From contig NZ_WNDO01000028.1 in NCBI RefSeq assembly GCF_009912395.1, positions 1 through 64,000 on the forward strand: DNA of 64,000 nucleotides, written 5' to 3'. The stretch comes from Luteibacter sp. GTDB taxonomy: Bacteria > Pseudomonadota > Gammaproteobacteria > Xanthomonadales > Rhodanobacteraceae. How positions within the stretch are numbered: position 1 is the stretch's first letter; every line of letters begins with the position of its first letter. Positions 8,584 to 17,649 of this stretch are shown piece after piece. Both the position numbers and the translations under genes were made by a program. Under the pieces are notes generated by a model. That model made no database searches. It saw only the letters and a program-made list of their open reading frames with translations, and had not been told where the DNA came from.

Positions 8584-10545
8584 TCAGGCCGCCTTGCGGC
8601 GGCCCTGCATGCGGACCAGGCCGGTCACGTCGGCGATCAGGGCCACCGAGCCGTCGGCCAGGATGGTGGCGCCGGAAATGCCCGCGACGCGGCGATAGTT
8701 GGCTTCCAGCGACTTGACCACGGCCTGCTGCTGGCCGATCAGTTCGTCCACGAACAGGCCGATGCGGGTGCCTTCGGCCTCCACGATGATGACGATGCCC
8801 TGGTCCACGCCCAGCCGGCTACCGTCGCAGCCGAACACGTCGTACAGGCGGACGATGGGCAGCCATTCCTCGCGGAAACGGAACAGCTCGCCGCCGCCGA
8901 CCACGCTGCGCACGGCATCGGCCTTCACCTGCACCGACTCCACGATGGAGACCAGCGGCACGATGTAGGTCTCGCCGCCCACGGCCGCGGTGAGGCCGTC
9001 GATGATCGCGAGGGTGAGCGGCAGCGTGATGGTGAACGTGGTGCCCTTGCCGTGCACGCTGCGGATACTGACCGTACCGCCCAGGTCCATCACGTTGCGG
9101 CGGACCACGTCCATGCCCACGCCACGGCCCGAGAGGTCGGTGGTGGCGGCGGCGGTGGAGAAACCCGGCTCGAAGATCAGCTCGGCCACGGCGTCGTCGG
9201 ACATGCCCTCGCCCGAGGCGATCAGGCCACGCTGCACGGCCTTGGCCACGATGGCGTCGCGGTTGAGGCCCGCGCCGTCGTCGGCCACTTCCACCACGAT
9301 GGAGCCGCCACGGTGGAAGGCCTCCATGCGCAGGGTGCCGGTGTCGGTCTTGCCGGCGCCGAGGCGCTTGGCCGGAATTTCCAGGCCATGGTCGATGGCA
9401 TTGCGGACCAGGTGGACCAGCGGGTCGCCGATCTTCTCCAGCACCGTCTTGTCGAGTTCGGTGGTCTCGCCGCGCAGGTCGAGCACCACCTTCTTGTCCA
9501 GCTTCTGCGCGAGGTCGCGGACCAGGCGCGGGAAGCGGTTGAACACCGTGCTGATCGGCAGCATGCGGATGCTCATCACGCTCTCCTGCAGCTCGCGCGT
9601 GTGGCGCGCCAGCTGGCCAAGGCCGTGACGGAACATCTCCAGCTGCGCATCGGGCACACCGTCGTTGAACTGGCTGAGCATCGCCTGGGTGATGACCAAC
9701 TCGCCCACCAGGTTGATGAGCATGTCGATCTTCTCGATGCCCACGCGCACCGAGCTGGCTTCGCTATTGGTCGCCACTTCGCGCACGGCGCGCGGTGCGG
9801 CGGCCGGGGCCACCGCCACGGGAGCCGCCGGGGCGGCCACGCGCGGGGTGACGGTCAGTTCGCAGTCGCCGTCCACCCAGTCGAACACGCCTTCGACGGC
9901 GGCACGCTTGGCGCCGGCATCGAGACGCAGCTGGTAGGCAAGGTACGAGGCCGTCGGGTCCATATCGGCCAGCGACGGCAGCTTCGAGGCGTCCACCGTG
10001 GTCGTCAGGGGGCCCAGGGCCTCCAGTTCGCGGAACATGCGCGCCGGATCGTTACCGGACTTCAGCAGGTAGTCGAACGGGCGGAAGGCGATGTCCCAGC
10101 CTTCCACCGTCTCTGTCGCGGCAGCGGCCTTGGCCTGTGCCGGGGCAGCCGAGCCGCCGGAGACCATGGCCGACAGCTCGGCCAGCAAGGCCTGGCTTTC
10201 GGCGGTGGCACCGGGCTGGCCGGCCATCTGCAACGAGAGCATGTCGCGGATGATGTCGCCCGAGCGCAGCAGCAGCTCGACGACGGCCTTTTCCATCGGA
10301 CGGCGGCCGCTGCGGACCTCGTCCATCAGGTTCTCGGCCACATGGGTGAAGGCCGCCACGTCGGCAAAACCGAACGTGGCCGCGCCGCCCTTGATCGAGT
10401 GGGCGGCACGGAACACGACGTTGATCAATTCCGGATCGTCGGCACCCTCGTCCAGCGCCAGGAGCGCCTGCTCCATGGCGTCGAGGCCGTCGAGGCTTTC
10501 CTCGTGGAAGGCCTTGTGGAATTGCGCCAGATCGACTTTGGACAT
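8584..10545 (-). CDS. cheA: Chemotaxis sensor histidine kinase CheA
   Basis: A 653-residue CheA that phosphorylates CheY and CheB. The domains are: HPt with the phospho-His in AAHSIKGGAATFGF (H49); a variable P2 region, here Ala-rich; the dimerisation helices; an HATPase with LVHLVRNAIDHGLE (N box), DDGAGLN (G1) and GRGVGMDVV (G2); and a C-terminal CheW-like P5. The ATG at 10545 lies 37 nt after the cheY stop; the upstream extension in the same frame overlaps cheY and has no homology. It is the third gene of the operon. Confidence 0.97.
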   Translation of the reverse strand: MSKVDLAQFHKAFHEESLDGLDAMEQALLALDEGADDPELINVVFRAAHSIKGGAATFGFADVAAFTHVAENLMDEVRSGRRPMEKAVVELLLRSGDIIRDMLSLQMAGQPGATAESQALLAELSAMVSGGSAAPAQAKAAAATETVEGWDIAFRPFDYLLKSGNDPARMFRELEALGPLTTTVDASKLPSLADMDPTASYLAYQLRLDAGAKRAAVEGVFDWVDGDCELTVTPRVAAPAAPVAVAPAAAPRAVREVATNSEASSVRVGIEKIDMLINLVGELVITQAMLSQFNDGVPDAQLEMFRHGLGQLARHTRELQESVMSIRMLPISTVFNRFPRLVRDLAQKLDKKVVLDLRGETTELDKTVLEKIGDPLVHLVRNAIDHGLEIPAKRLGAGKTDTGTLRMEAFHRGGSIVVEVADDGAGLNRDAIVAKAVQRGLIASGEGMSDDAVAELIFEPGFSTAAATTDLSGRGVGMDVVRRNVMDLGGTVSIRSVHGKGTTFTITLPLTLAIIDGLTAAVGGETYIVPLVSIVESVQVKADAVRSVVGGGELFRFREEWLPIVRLYDVFGCDGSRLGVDQGIVIIVEAEGTRIGLFVDELIGQQQAVVKSLEANYRRVAGISGATILADGSVALIADVTGLVRMQGRRKAA

Positions 10546-10582
10546 GGTGGAACCCTGGAAAGACCGAACGTCGTGGAGTGGA

Positions 10583-10945
10583 TCAGCCGAGCACGCGGGC
10601 GACGGTCGCCAGCAGCTGGTCGGGATCGAACGGCTTGACCAGCCAGCCGGTGGCACCGGCCGCCTTGCCTTCCATCTTCTTGTTGGTGTCCGACTCGGTG
10701 GTCAGCATGAGAATGGGCACGCCGCTGTAGCCGGACATCGTGCGCATTTCACGGACCATCGAGATGCCGTCCATGACGGGCATGTTCACGTCGGCCAGCA
10801 CCAGGTCGAACTTGTGAACACCGGCCTGGTCGAGCGCCGCGCGGCCGTTATCGGCCTCTTCGACGTCATGGCCCGCGCCGCGAAGGGTGAAGGCCACCAT
10901 GCTGCGCATGGAAGCCGAGTCGTCTACCGCAAGAATCTTTGCCAT
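10583..10945 (-). CDS. cheY: Chemotaxis response regulator CheY
   Basis: A 120-residue single-domain receiver that carries the signal from CheA to the flagellar switch. The acidic pair is at D8/D9 (AVDDS), the phosphoacceptor at D52 (LADVNMP), the conserved Thr in LTTES and the Lys in VKPFD. It lies 11 nt after the STAS gene and directly upstream of cheA. Confidence 0.95.
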   Translation of the reverse strand: MAKILAVDDSASMRSMVAFTLRGAGHDVEEADNGRAALDQAGVHKFDLVLADVNMPVMDGISMVREMRTMSGYSGVPILMLTTESDTNKKMEGKAAGATGWLVKPFDPDQLLATVARVLG

Positions 10946-10956
10946 CGGTGCACCTA

Positions 10957-11274
10957 TCAGTTCACGCCGGCAGGCGCCGGCAGTTCAATCAATTCGTTGA
11001 GGCCCAGCACGGCCACGCCGCGCCGGAGGCTGTCGCTCGCGCCGGTCCAGCCAACCGCGAGGCCGGCCACGCGCGCGTCACGGGAAAAGGCGGCCAGCAC
11101 CTGGAGACCGGCGGTGTCGACCTGGCCGACCGCGCTGCCATCCAGGTCGACGGGAGCGCCAGCGCCGAGGGCGGCCAGCAAGGTATCGCGCAGCGCCGGC
11201 GCCGCGCCGATGCGCAGGTCCGCGTCAAGCGCAATGGTCGCGCGTGCGCTGTCTTTGGAGGATTTCCTGGCCAT
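10957..11274 (-). CDS. STAS-domain protein, first gene of the chemotaxis operon
   Basis: A 105-residue STAS domain protein. The family's phospho-acceptor loop appears as GQVDTAGLQVLAAF, with Thr in place of the usual Ser. The ATG at 11274 is the first start after the sigma-28 promoter; a longer frame upstream would overlap the promoter and the end of queA. As the first cistron before cheY, it is co-expressed with the chemotaxis genes. Its partner kinase or phosphatase is not in the window. The operon both starts and ends with a STAS gene. Confidence 0.82.
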   Translation of the reverse strand: MARKSSKDSARATIALDADLRIGAAPALRDTLLAALGAGAPVDLDGSAVGQVDTAGLQVLAAFSRDARVAGLAVGWTGASDSLRRGVAVLGLNELIELPAPAGVN

Positions 11275-11329
11275 GGTCCCTACCTGTGATTCCCCGTGAC
11301 ACTTCGCCCCGGGGAGGTGTTCGGCAGGC

Positions 11330-11356
11330 TTATCGGCCCTAGGCCGGAAACCTTTA
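11330..11356 (-). promoter_or_regulatory. Sigma-28 (FliA) promoter of the chemotaxis operon
   Basis: On the minus strand TAAAGGTTT is followed by the -10 element GCCGATAA. Nineteen bases separate the start of the -35 from the start of the -10, the same as in the enterobacterial FliA consensus (TAAAGTTT, N11, GCCGATAA). It lies 56 nt before the first STAS gene. The -35 overlaps the last codon and stop of queA. Confidence 0.88.
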
Positions 11357-12394
11357 GGCCGGCCGGACAACCGGCGGCAGGATCAGCATGGCGTCGCCGT
11401 AGGAGAAGAAGCGATAGCGCTGGAGCACGGCGTAGCGGTAGGCGTCGAGGATCGCTTCCTTGCCCGCCAGGGCGGAGACCAGCATGAGCAGGGTCGACTG
11501 CGGCAGGTGGAAGTTGGTGACCAGCGCGTCCACGCTGGTGATCTTGTAACCGGGGAAGATGAAGATCTGCGTCTCGCCCGCGAACGGACGCAGCACGCCC
11601 TCGACCGTGGCGCTTTCCAGCGCACGCACCACCGTGGTGCCCACGGCCACCACGCGGCCGCCGGCGGCACGCGTGGCGCGGATCTTCTCCACTAGCGAAG
11701 CGCCCACGTTGAGCCATTCGCGGTGCATGACGTGGTCGCGCACGTCCTCGGCGCGCATGGGCTGGAAGGTGCCCGCGCCCACGTGCAGGGTGACGTAGCC
11801 GAAGTCCACGCCACGCTCGCGCAGGCGCTCCAGCAGGGCTTCGTCGAAATGCAGGCCGGCCGTCGGCGCGGCCACCGCGCCCGGCTCGCGGGCGAACACG
11901 GTCTGGTAGCGCTCCTTGTCGGAGGTGTCGGCGCCGCGTTCGATGTAGGGCGGCAAGGGCATCTCGCCCAAGCGGGAGAGCACGCGCTCCAACGGCTCGT
12001 CGCCCTCGAAGCGCAGCATGAAGAACTCGCCGTCGCGCCCCAGCACAGTGATGACGCTGCCGTCGGCCAGGATGATCCGGCCGCCTTCTTTCGGCTTCTT
12101 GCTGACACCGAGCTGGGCCCGCGCCTCGTGGGCGCCGGTGACCCGCTCGATCAGGATCTCGACCGCGCCGCCCGACTCCTTGTGCCCGTGCAGGCGCGCC
12201 GGAAGCACGCGGGTGTCGTTGAAGATCAGCAGGTCGCCGGGCTGGAGCATGTCCGGCAGCTCGTAGAACTTGCGGTCCTTCTTGGTGCGCGCCGCCGCGT
12301 CGAGCACGAGCAGCCAGCTCCCCGAGCGGCGCTCAAGCGGAGCCTGGGCGATCAGGTCGGGCGGCAGTTCGAAGTCGAAGTCGGATTTCTTCAC
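11354..12394 (-). CDS. queA: S-adenosylmethionine:tRNA ribosyltransferase-isomerase QueA
   Basis: A 346-residue QueA, which transfers and isomerises the ribosyl group of SAM onto preQ1-tRNA to form epoxyqueuosine. The N-terminus KKSDFDFELPPDLIAQ and the segments LLIFNDTRVLPARL and PTAGLHFDE are conserved in the family. The start is a GTG at 12394, chosen because family members begin at this KKSDF motif; the longer upstream frame shows no homology. Its 3' end carries the -35 of the chemotaxis promoter. Confidence 0.95.
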   Translation of the reverse strand: MKKSDFDFELPPDLIAQAPLERRSGSWLLVLDAAARTKKDRKFYELPDMLQPGDLLIFNDTRVLPARLHGHKESGGAVEILIERVTGAHEARAQLGVSKKPKEGGRIILADGSVITVLGRDGEFFMLRFEGDEPLERVLSRLGEMPLPPYIERGADTSDKERYQTVFAREPGAVAAPTAGLHFDEALLERLRERGVDFGYVTLHVGAGTFQPMRAEDVRDHVMHREWLNVGASLVEKIRATRAAGGRVVAVGTTVVRALESATVEGVLRPFAGETQIFIFPGYKITSVDALVTNFHLPQSTLLMLVSALAGKEAILDAYRYAVLQRYRFFSYGDAMLILPPVVRPA

Positions 12395-12475
12395 GAGGCG
12401 GGCCGGTGGCGCAGGGGGGCGTCGATTATCGCGCAATCGGCCGGGCCATGGCGGGAGCGCCCCGGCCACGCGCGA

Positions 12476-13693
12476 TCAGGCGCTTCCGATGTCGATGTCG
12501 AAGGTGAACAGGATGCCGAGCAAGGTCATGGCCAGCACCGAAATCGACAGCCATAGCGCGCCGAAGCGTGGACGCTCCTCCGCCCAGGCCGCCAGCGCGA
12601 TGAAGACGCCCGGTGCGACGCCGATGTAGCGCGTCATGGAAATCAGCGTGCCCGTGGACAAGGGAGCCAGCACGGTCAACGCGGTGAACACGGCCAGATC
12701 ACGCCATCCGCGCCTCCAGCAGGCGACGACGCTGCATAGCGCCACGACGGTGAGCGAAAAATTCAGGAGCCTCGGATTCCAGGGCATCGCGATCTTGAGC
12801 GGCCGATTGACGTAGTCCATCAACGCGACCCACGGCGGTTGCAGCTCGCGCCCCCATTTGATCTGGATGTCCTTGAAGGCGAACGGATTGCCGGTGATCT
12901 TCCACAGATAGACCATGTAGGCAGCCAGCCCTACCCCGATCAACGCCAGTTTCGCCACGTCCATCGGGCGGCGTTCGCCACGGAACCAGCGATCGATGAA
13001 GATGGCTGGCGCGAGGAAGACGCCGTTCACGCGTGCGCCGCTGGCGATGCCGCCCAGGATGGATGCCCACCACAGACGCTCCGATCGGGCCGCCAGGAGC
13101 GATGCCGTCGCCAGCAGGAAAAACAACGACTCACTGTGGGGCAACATCATGAAATACGTGGTGGGCCAGAAACACGCGAAGAGCACGGCCATGTCCGCGA
13201 CACGATCCGAACCCACAAGACGACGCGCCAGCGTCCACAGCATGCCCAGGCCCAGCCAGGTCAGGACGTTGGCGAGAAGCAACCCGGACCATACCCATTC
13301 GCCGGTCAATGCGCCGGCGGCGCGCCACGCCAGGGGATGCAGGGGAAAGAACGCCCAGTTGGCCGCGCGCGAGGTGTCGAACGGACGCTTCTCGTACCCC
13401 TCCGTCGCGATGGCGCGATAGAACGTCGCATCCGCCCGGATCGCCACGTTCGACAATCCGTCCGCAACCGCCTGCGGAGAAAGCCGCAGGGACATCCGGT
13501 CCTCGGCACCCCAGTGATCCGCGAGCCCTTGCTGAAGGAGCGGAATGGCCGTGAAGACCAGCACGAGCAGCAGCCGGGATATCGCAAAAGGCAGAAACGC
13601 CCGGCGCACACCGAGCGGAATCATCCTCGCCAAGCATGACCACGATGAACGCCACCGTGACGAAACGGTGGATTCAGAAACGACGACATCCAT
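12476..13693 (-). CDS. PIG-V/mannosyltransferase-like integral membrane glycosyltransferase
   Basis: A 405-residue polytopic membrane protein with about eight to ten hydrophobic segments. The N-terminal loop RADATFYRAIATEGYE after TM1 and the segment NWAFFPLHPLAWR match the PIG-V / GT-C type family that uses polyprenyl-phosphate sugars. A role in transferring mannose or a similar sugar to a lipid or protein in the periplasm is inferred. The ATG at 13693 has a good AGGGGA ribosome site; an internal ATG at 13624 is the alternative. Its stop lies 81 nt before queA. Confidence 0.7.
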   Translation of the reverse strand: MDVVVSESTVSSRWRSSWSCLARMIPLGVRRAFLPFAISRLLLVLVFTAIPLLQQGLADHWGAEDRMSLRLSPQAVADGLSNVAIRADATFYRAIATEGYEKRPFDTSRAANWAFFPLHPLAWRAAGALTGEWVWSGLLLANVLTWLGLGMLWTLARRLVGSDRVADMAVLFACFWPTTYFMMLPHSESLFFLLATASLLAARSERLWWASILGGIASGARVNGVFLAPAIFIDRWFRGERRPMDVAKLALIGVGLAAYMVYLWKITGNPFAFKDIQIKWGRELQPPWVALMDYVNRPLKIAMPWNPRLLNFSLTVVALCSVVACWRRGWRDLAVFTALTVLAPLSTGTLISMTRYIGVAPGVFIALAAWAEERPRFGALWLSISVLAMTLLGILFTFDIDIGSA

Positions 13694-13881
13694 AGATTCC
13701 CCTGCGCCAGCCGACAGTCCTCGAAGCCGCGCGATGTTACGACATCCCGTGAGTCGGCCGCCAAGGCGGCGTGTAAGTCACGAGCTGCTAAGCGGGCCGC
13801 CGTGAACCGTGAGCCACGTCGAGCGCACGGTTCACGCTTTACAGCAGGGCGCTTTGTGCCCTGCGACTCACCGCTCCGATC

Positions 13882-13905
13882 CATCGCGCGCAAGCGCGCT
13901 CCTAC
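13882..13905. repeat. REP element, right half only
   Basis: ATCGCGCGCAAGCGCGCTCCTAC is one arm of the REP family without its partner arm. It lies just past the stop of the minus-strand gene ending at 13913. The rest of the gap 13694-13912 has small hairpins but no gene. Confidence 0.65.
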
Positions 13906-13912
13906 ATGCGAA

Positions 13913-16285
13913 TCACGTGCTTCGCTTGCGGCGGCGGACGACCACCCAACCGATGCCGGCCAGCACGAGCACCACGATGGCGATCTCGGCCGGCAGCCAC
14001 TGGCGGACCACGTGCTTGACGGCGCGGATCTGCTCGGCGCGCTTCAGTTCACGGGCTCGGGCGAAGTCGGGTTCCTCGCAGTTCCAGCCGAACGAGTCGG
14101 CCCAGTCGACATAGGGGCCCTGCTTCACGTAGCGGGCGTAATACGCCTGCGCGCGTCGCTGCCGTTCGTTGAGCGGCTTGCTGGTGTCGCCGTCCTCGGC
14201 CTCGTTGTAGTCCGGCGGCCCCTGGAGCATCCAGTGCGTCGCCATGCACAGCGTGGCCGCGAAGGCCTGCGAGCGCGGCGGCAGCAGGTCGGCGGCGGAC
14301 ACGGCCTTGTCGGCCGCGAGATAGCGGTAATGGAAGCGACGGTCCGGCTGTGCGGCGCTGGCCTGGAAGCGCTGGCGCTCCCCTTCCGTCACGTCGTCGC
14401 CCTTGAGGTCCTCCAGCTTGTGGCCGCTACCGCCCTGGAAGCCGCCACCGTTGTCGGCGTAGTCGGGGCCTTGCTCGTAGCCGATCAACTCCATGCCGTG
14501 TTCGCGCGCGATCTTCGCGGCGGTATAGCGTGCCTCGGCCTTGCCGATGTCGGTCCACGCATGGTCGCCATCGTGCAGCGCCTCGACATAGGCCTTCGCG
14601 GTCGCGCGCAGGTCGACTTCGGCATAGCGCTTGTCGATGCCATCCGGGAAATACGCGTAGGCGTCGTCATAGCGTCCCGCGCGCATCAGGCGACGGGCCA
14701 GCAGCCAGCGCAGATGATCGGTCACCGGCAGCGGCTGGTAGGCCTGTTCCTTGTCGTCCTTCGCGGGAGCCGGCGACGCCTTCGGCGCATGCGCGTCCAC
14801 GAAGGACTTCAGCTCGTCCACCGTCAGCACGCGCTCGGCGATGTAGTCCATGTCGTTGCCGTAGCCGATACCGGCGGAATCACCGTCCTCGTCGTACACG
14901 TTGCCGTCGCCGCCAACCTGGGTCGCCGCTTCGTACATGTGGTTCATGGCCTCGACGTACTCGCCGCGAGCCAGGGCCAGCACGCCACGCTCGCCCATCA
15001 CCTGTTCGATGCTGGACGGCTGCAAGGCGGCCTTGGGATCGTCGGCCTTCGGGAAGGCCTTGGCCGCCTCGGCGTACTCGCGCACGGCGGCGTCGCGATC
15101 ACCCTTGCGCAGCGCCAGCTTGGCGCGCACCCAGGCGGCGAGCGGACCGTCCGCCTTCGCGGCCAGGCGCTCGGCATCGTCGTAACGCCCCAGTTGGTAG
15201 TTCAGCGAGGCAAGGCGATCGGCGGCCGCGACCTTGTCGGGCGCCACCTTGGCGATGGCGTCCACGAGCGTCGTCAGCACCGGCTCCGGCTTGCCGTCAG
15301 CGGTTTGCGGCGCGACGCGAGCCAGCGCGTAGGTGACCAGCAGGCGCTGCGACACCGGGCCATCGACGAATGCCGCCACCTGATCGGGATGACCCAGCAC
15401 CGCGCCTGCGATCGCCGCGAGCGACTGCACTGCGCTGTCGGAACCATGGCCCGCCTGCGCCGCGTACAACGCGATGGCGTGTTTCAGGTCGGCCGGCGCC
15501 AGCTTGGCGACGCATTCCCGGTCATTGACCAGATCGACCCAGAGGCAGGATTCGCCACCGGCGCGAAGGCTCAGCGCCGCCTCGGCACCGAAGCTCGCCA
15601 CGGCCAGGCCCTGGGCATCGGACGCGCCAGCCAGCACGCGGGCACGGACCTGCTGGAACGCCTTCGCGGCCGCGTCGCGCTCCGTCGTGGCCTGTGCGCC
15701 CGAAGCATCGTCGGCGCGCAGCGTGTGAATCCGGCCCAGCATGTAGGCCGCCCAGGCGCCACGGTGGGTCGCCTGGTCCTGCGGCAGGGCCAGCACGGCC
15801 TCGAAGCGAGACTGCGCGGCGTCCAGTCCGGCCCCGTCGACCGCATTGCACGACGATTCGGTGGTCGCGTCGCCCTCGGTATCGGCGGACGCCTGCGCGT
15901 TCTGGCAATCGGCGCCCGACAACTTCCAGGCCACCGCGCCCGCGACATAAAGCCGAACGTCTTCCGGCAAACCGGTGCTTGCGGCGTAAGCCTGATCGCT
16001 CGACGGCGAATCCATCAACGCCTTCACCTTCGCCATCTGGTCGGCAGGCAGGTCGTCGGCGATCTTGGGCCCGGACTCCCAACGCTCCGCCTCGACCGCC
16101 TTCAGTCCGTCGGTGGCGGGCAACAGGTGCGCCGCTTCGAAGGCGAAGGTGTTCTGCGGCACGGTAGCCAGCGAGCCAGCGCGGTCGTCGAGCATCTGCG
16201 ACGGGAAGTCCGGGCCGCAGGCCCAGGCAACCGCGCCGGCGAACGCGATGGCACAACCGATCGCGAGCGTGGAGGGCTTCATCAT
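13913..16285 (-). CDS. Large secreted/membrane-anchored protein of unknown function with TPR-like helices
   Basis: A 790-residue protein with a signal sequence (about 1-22), then CGPDFP at the mature N-terminus, an Ala-rich helical body resembling degenerate tetratricopeptide repeats, and a C-terminal membrane segment (about 763-783) followed by RRRKR. The body should lie in the periplasm, anchored to the inner membrane. I do not recognise an enzyme motif. Its start overlaps the stop of the DUF3142 lipoprotein gene by 4 nt (ATGA), so the two are translated together and probably work together. Two adjacent ATG codons (16285, 16282) are possible starts. Confidence 0.8.
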   Translation of the reverse strand: MMKPSTLAIGCAIAFAGAVAWACGPDFPSQMLDDRAGSLATVPQNTFAFEAAHLLPATDGLKAVEAERWESGPKIADDLPADQMAKVKALMDSPSSDQAYAASTGLPEDVRLYVAGAVAWKLSGADCQNAQASADTEGDATTESSCNAVDGAGLDAAQSRFEAVLALPQDQATHRGAWAAYMLGRIHTLRADDASGAQATTERDAAAKAFQQVRARVLAGASDAQGLAVASFGAEAALSLRAGGESCLWVDLVNDRECVAKLAPADLKHAIALYAAQAGHGSDSAVQSLAAIAGAVLGHPDQVAAFVDGPVSQRLLVTYALARVAPQTADGKPEPVLTTLVDAIAKVAPDKVAAADRLASLNYQLGRYDDAERLAAKADGPLAAWVRAKLALRKGDRDAAVREYAEAAKAFPKADDPKAALQPSSIEQVMGERGVLALARGEYVEAMNHMYEAATQVGGDGNVYDEDGDSAGIGYGNDMDYIAERVLTVDELKSFVDAHAPKASPAPAKDDKEQAYQPLPVTDHLRWLLARRLMRAGRYDDAYAYFPDGIDKRYAEVDLRATAKAYVEALHDGDHAWTDIGKAEARYTAAKIAREHGMELIGYEQGPDYADNGGGFQGGSGHKLEDLKGDDVTEGERQRFQASAAQPDRRFHYRYLAADKAVSAADLLPPRSQAFAATLCMATHWMLQGPPDYNEAEDGDTSKPLNERQRRAQAYYARYVKQGPYVDWADSFGWNCEEPDFARARELKRAEQIRAVKHVVRQWLPAEIAIVVLVLAGIGWVVVRRRKRST

Positions 16286-17475
16286 GAAACGGGCTTTCCT
16301 TGATGGGATGACAGGGAGAGGGTCGTGCCGGGCGCACAGCGCGCCCAGCCGATGGGTCGTGATGCATGAGCCGGCAGCGGACGCGCCTGCACGGCGACAA
16401 GCGACAGGCCATCGCCGGTACGGCGTAACGCGTAGCCGTCGATGCCGTCCGCCACCGTGCAACCTGCGGGCAGCGCGACTCGTGAGGGCGCTTCGACGTC
16501 CATGCCGCCGGGGTTTTCGATCACGATGTCAGACGGGCCATCGGCTGTCGGGGTGTTCAGGGACACCGTCACCGGCTGGGTATCGACATGGCCAGTGACG
16601 ACGCCGCGCCAGGTGGCCAGACTCCAGGCGCGCGTGTCTTCCGGCGTCGGCAGGCGAAACCAAACCAGGCCGCCCAACCGGGCAGGACGATGCGCTTCGA
16701 GACGCTGCACGAAGGCAAGCACCGTCGATGGCGCCGCGTACAGTTCCGAGGCGACGGCGCCAGAGGCCAACGCGGCGGATTCGCTTTCCACCGCCAGCAG
16801 GGAACCGTCCGCGTTCCAGCTCACCCGCGAGCCGTACGTCGGCAACGCCACGCGGAACGGTTTGCGCGTGTGCGCCGAGAAGTCAGTGATCCAGCCAGCG
16901 GCTACATCGGGGTCGAACAGCCCCGCCTGCGGTGCCTGCACGGCATGAACCTGAAGCACGGCCTCGTCGGGAACGGCGAGCAAGGCATCCAGATTCGACG
17001 AACCCAGCCAGGTCGGCAGCGCGGTGATCGACAGAGGCGTGGCGCCAAGGCGGTCCTTCAGTTGGCGAAGGAAGGTGGTGTAAGCGGGAAGCCGCGAGGT
17101 GGGGCAGTCGTAGTCGATCTCGATACCGGCCATGTGGGGCCAGCGTCGACGCACCTCGTCGATGTGTCCGATGAGTTCATCGGTATCGAAACGAGCCAGT
17201 CGGCCGTCGATGCGCACCACGGCGATGGCGGGACGTCCGCCTTGCACGGGGAGATCGGGCGTGAACACATGGAAACGACCGTCACGATCGGCCTGCGCCG
17301 CCAGGACGCGCCAATCGCGCACGAGATCGTTCGAGGCCGCGATGGCATCGCGAAGGCCCGGGGTCCACTGGCGCTGCCAGATATAGGCGTCATGGGTAAG
17401 CGGCGGCGCACGATCGCAGGCGGCGAGCAACGCAAGCGCCACGAGCGACGACACTGTCCGAACGATCTTCCTCAC
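16282..17475 (-). CDS. DUF3142 lipoprotein
   Basis: A 397-residue predicted lipoprotein: the signal ends LALLAAC with the lipidated Cys at position 20. The central part (HMAGIEIDYDCPTSRL, PLSITALPTWL, FRVALPTYG) matches DUF3142, a family with a TIM-barrel, glycosyl-hydrolase-like look, including the acidic D-x-D after a beta strand. An active site cannot be assigned with certainty. It is the first gene of a two-gene unit with the large anchored protein downstream. It may act on an envelope polysaccharide; this is inference. Confidence 0.75.
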   Translation of the reverse strand: MRKIVRTVSSLVALALLAACDRAPPLTHDAYIWQRQWTPGLRDAIAASNDLVRDWRVLAAQADRDGRFHVFTPDLPVQGGRPAIAVVRIDGRLARFDTDELIGHIDEVRRRWPHMAGIEIDYDCPTSRLPAYTTFLRQLKDRLGATPLSITALPTWLGSSNLDALLAVPDEAVLQVHAVQAPQAGLFDPDVAAGWITDFSAHTRKPFRVALPTYGSRVSWNADGSLLAVESESAALASGAVASELYAAPSTVLAFVQRLEAHRPARLGGLVWFRLPTPEDTRAWSLATWRGVVTGHVDTQPVTVSLNTPTADGPSDIVIENPGGMDVEAPSRVALPAGCTVADGIDGYALRRTGDGLSLVAVQARPLPAHASRPIGWARCAPGTTLSLSSHQGKPVS

Positions 17476-17568
17476 GCCGTGGGCCCCTTACCGCGCGGGA
17501 TACGCGCCGGGGCATTTTATCCTTTGCAGGCGTGGACGGATGCTGAAGCCCCGGCCCCCTGTTTGGCC

Positions 17569-17649
17569 GTAGGAGCGCGCCTTGCGCGCGACCCGCGGCA
17601 GCGGCAACCTGGCCCGCTGCCGCGGGTCGCGCGCAAGGCGCGCTCCTAC
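17569..17649. repeat. REP palindrome, copy with long stem
   Basis: GTAGGAGCGCGCCTTGCGCG and its exact reverse complement flank an inner stem (ACCCGCGGCAGCGG / CCGCTGCCGCGGGT). The total is 81 nt and nearly all bases pair. Bases 17646-17648 inside the right arm are the TAG stop codon of the response regulator gene on the minus strand. Confidence 0.9.

Noticed and set aside
5240-8698. Very long open frame on the plus strand opposite the chemotaxis genes
   Set aside because: It is antisense to well-identified cheR, mcp and cheW genes, is rich in Arg/His/Gly, and results from strong third-position GC bias. Similar frames opposite cheA, recB, thrS and the 13913-16285 gene were dismissed for the same reason.
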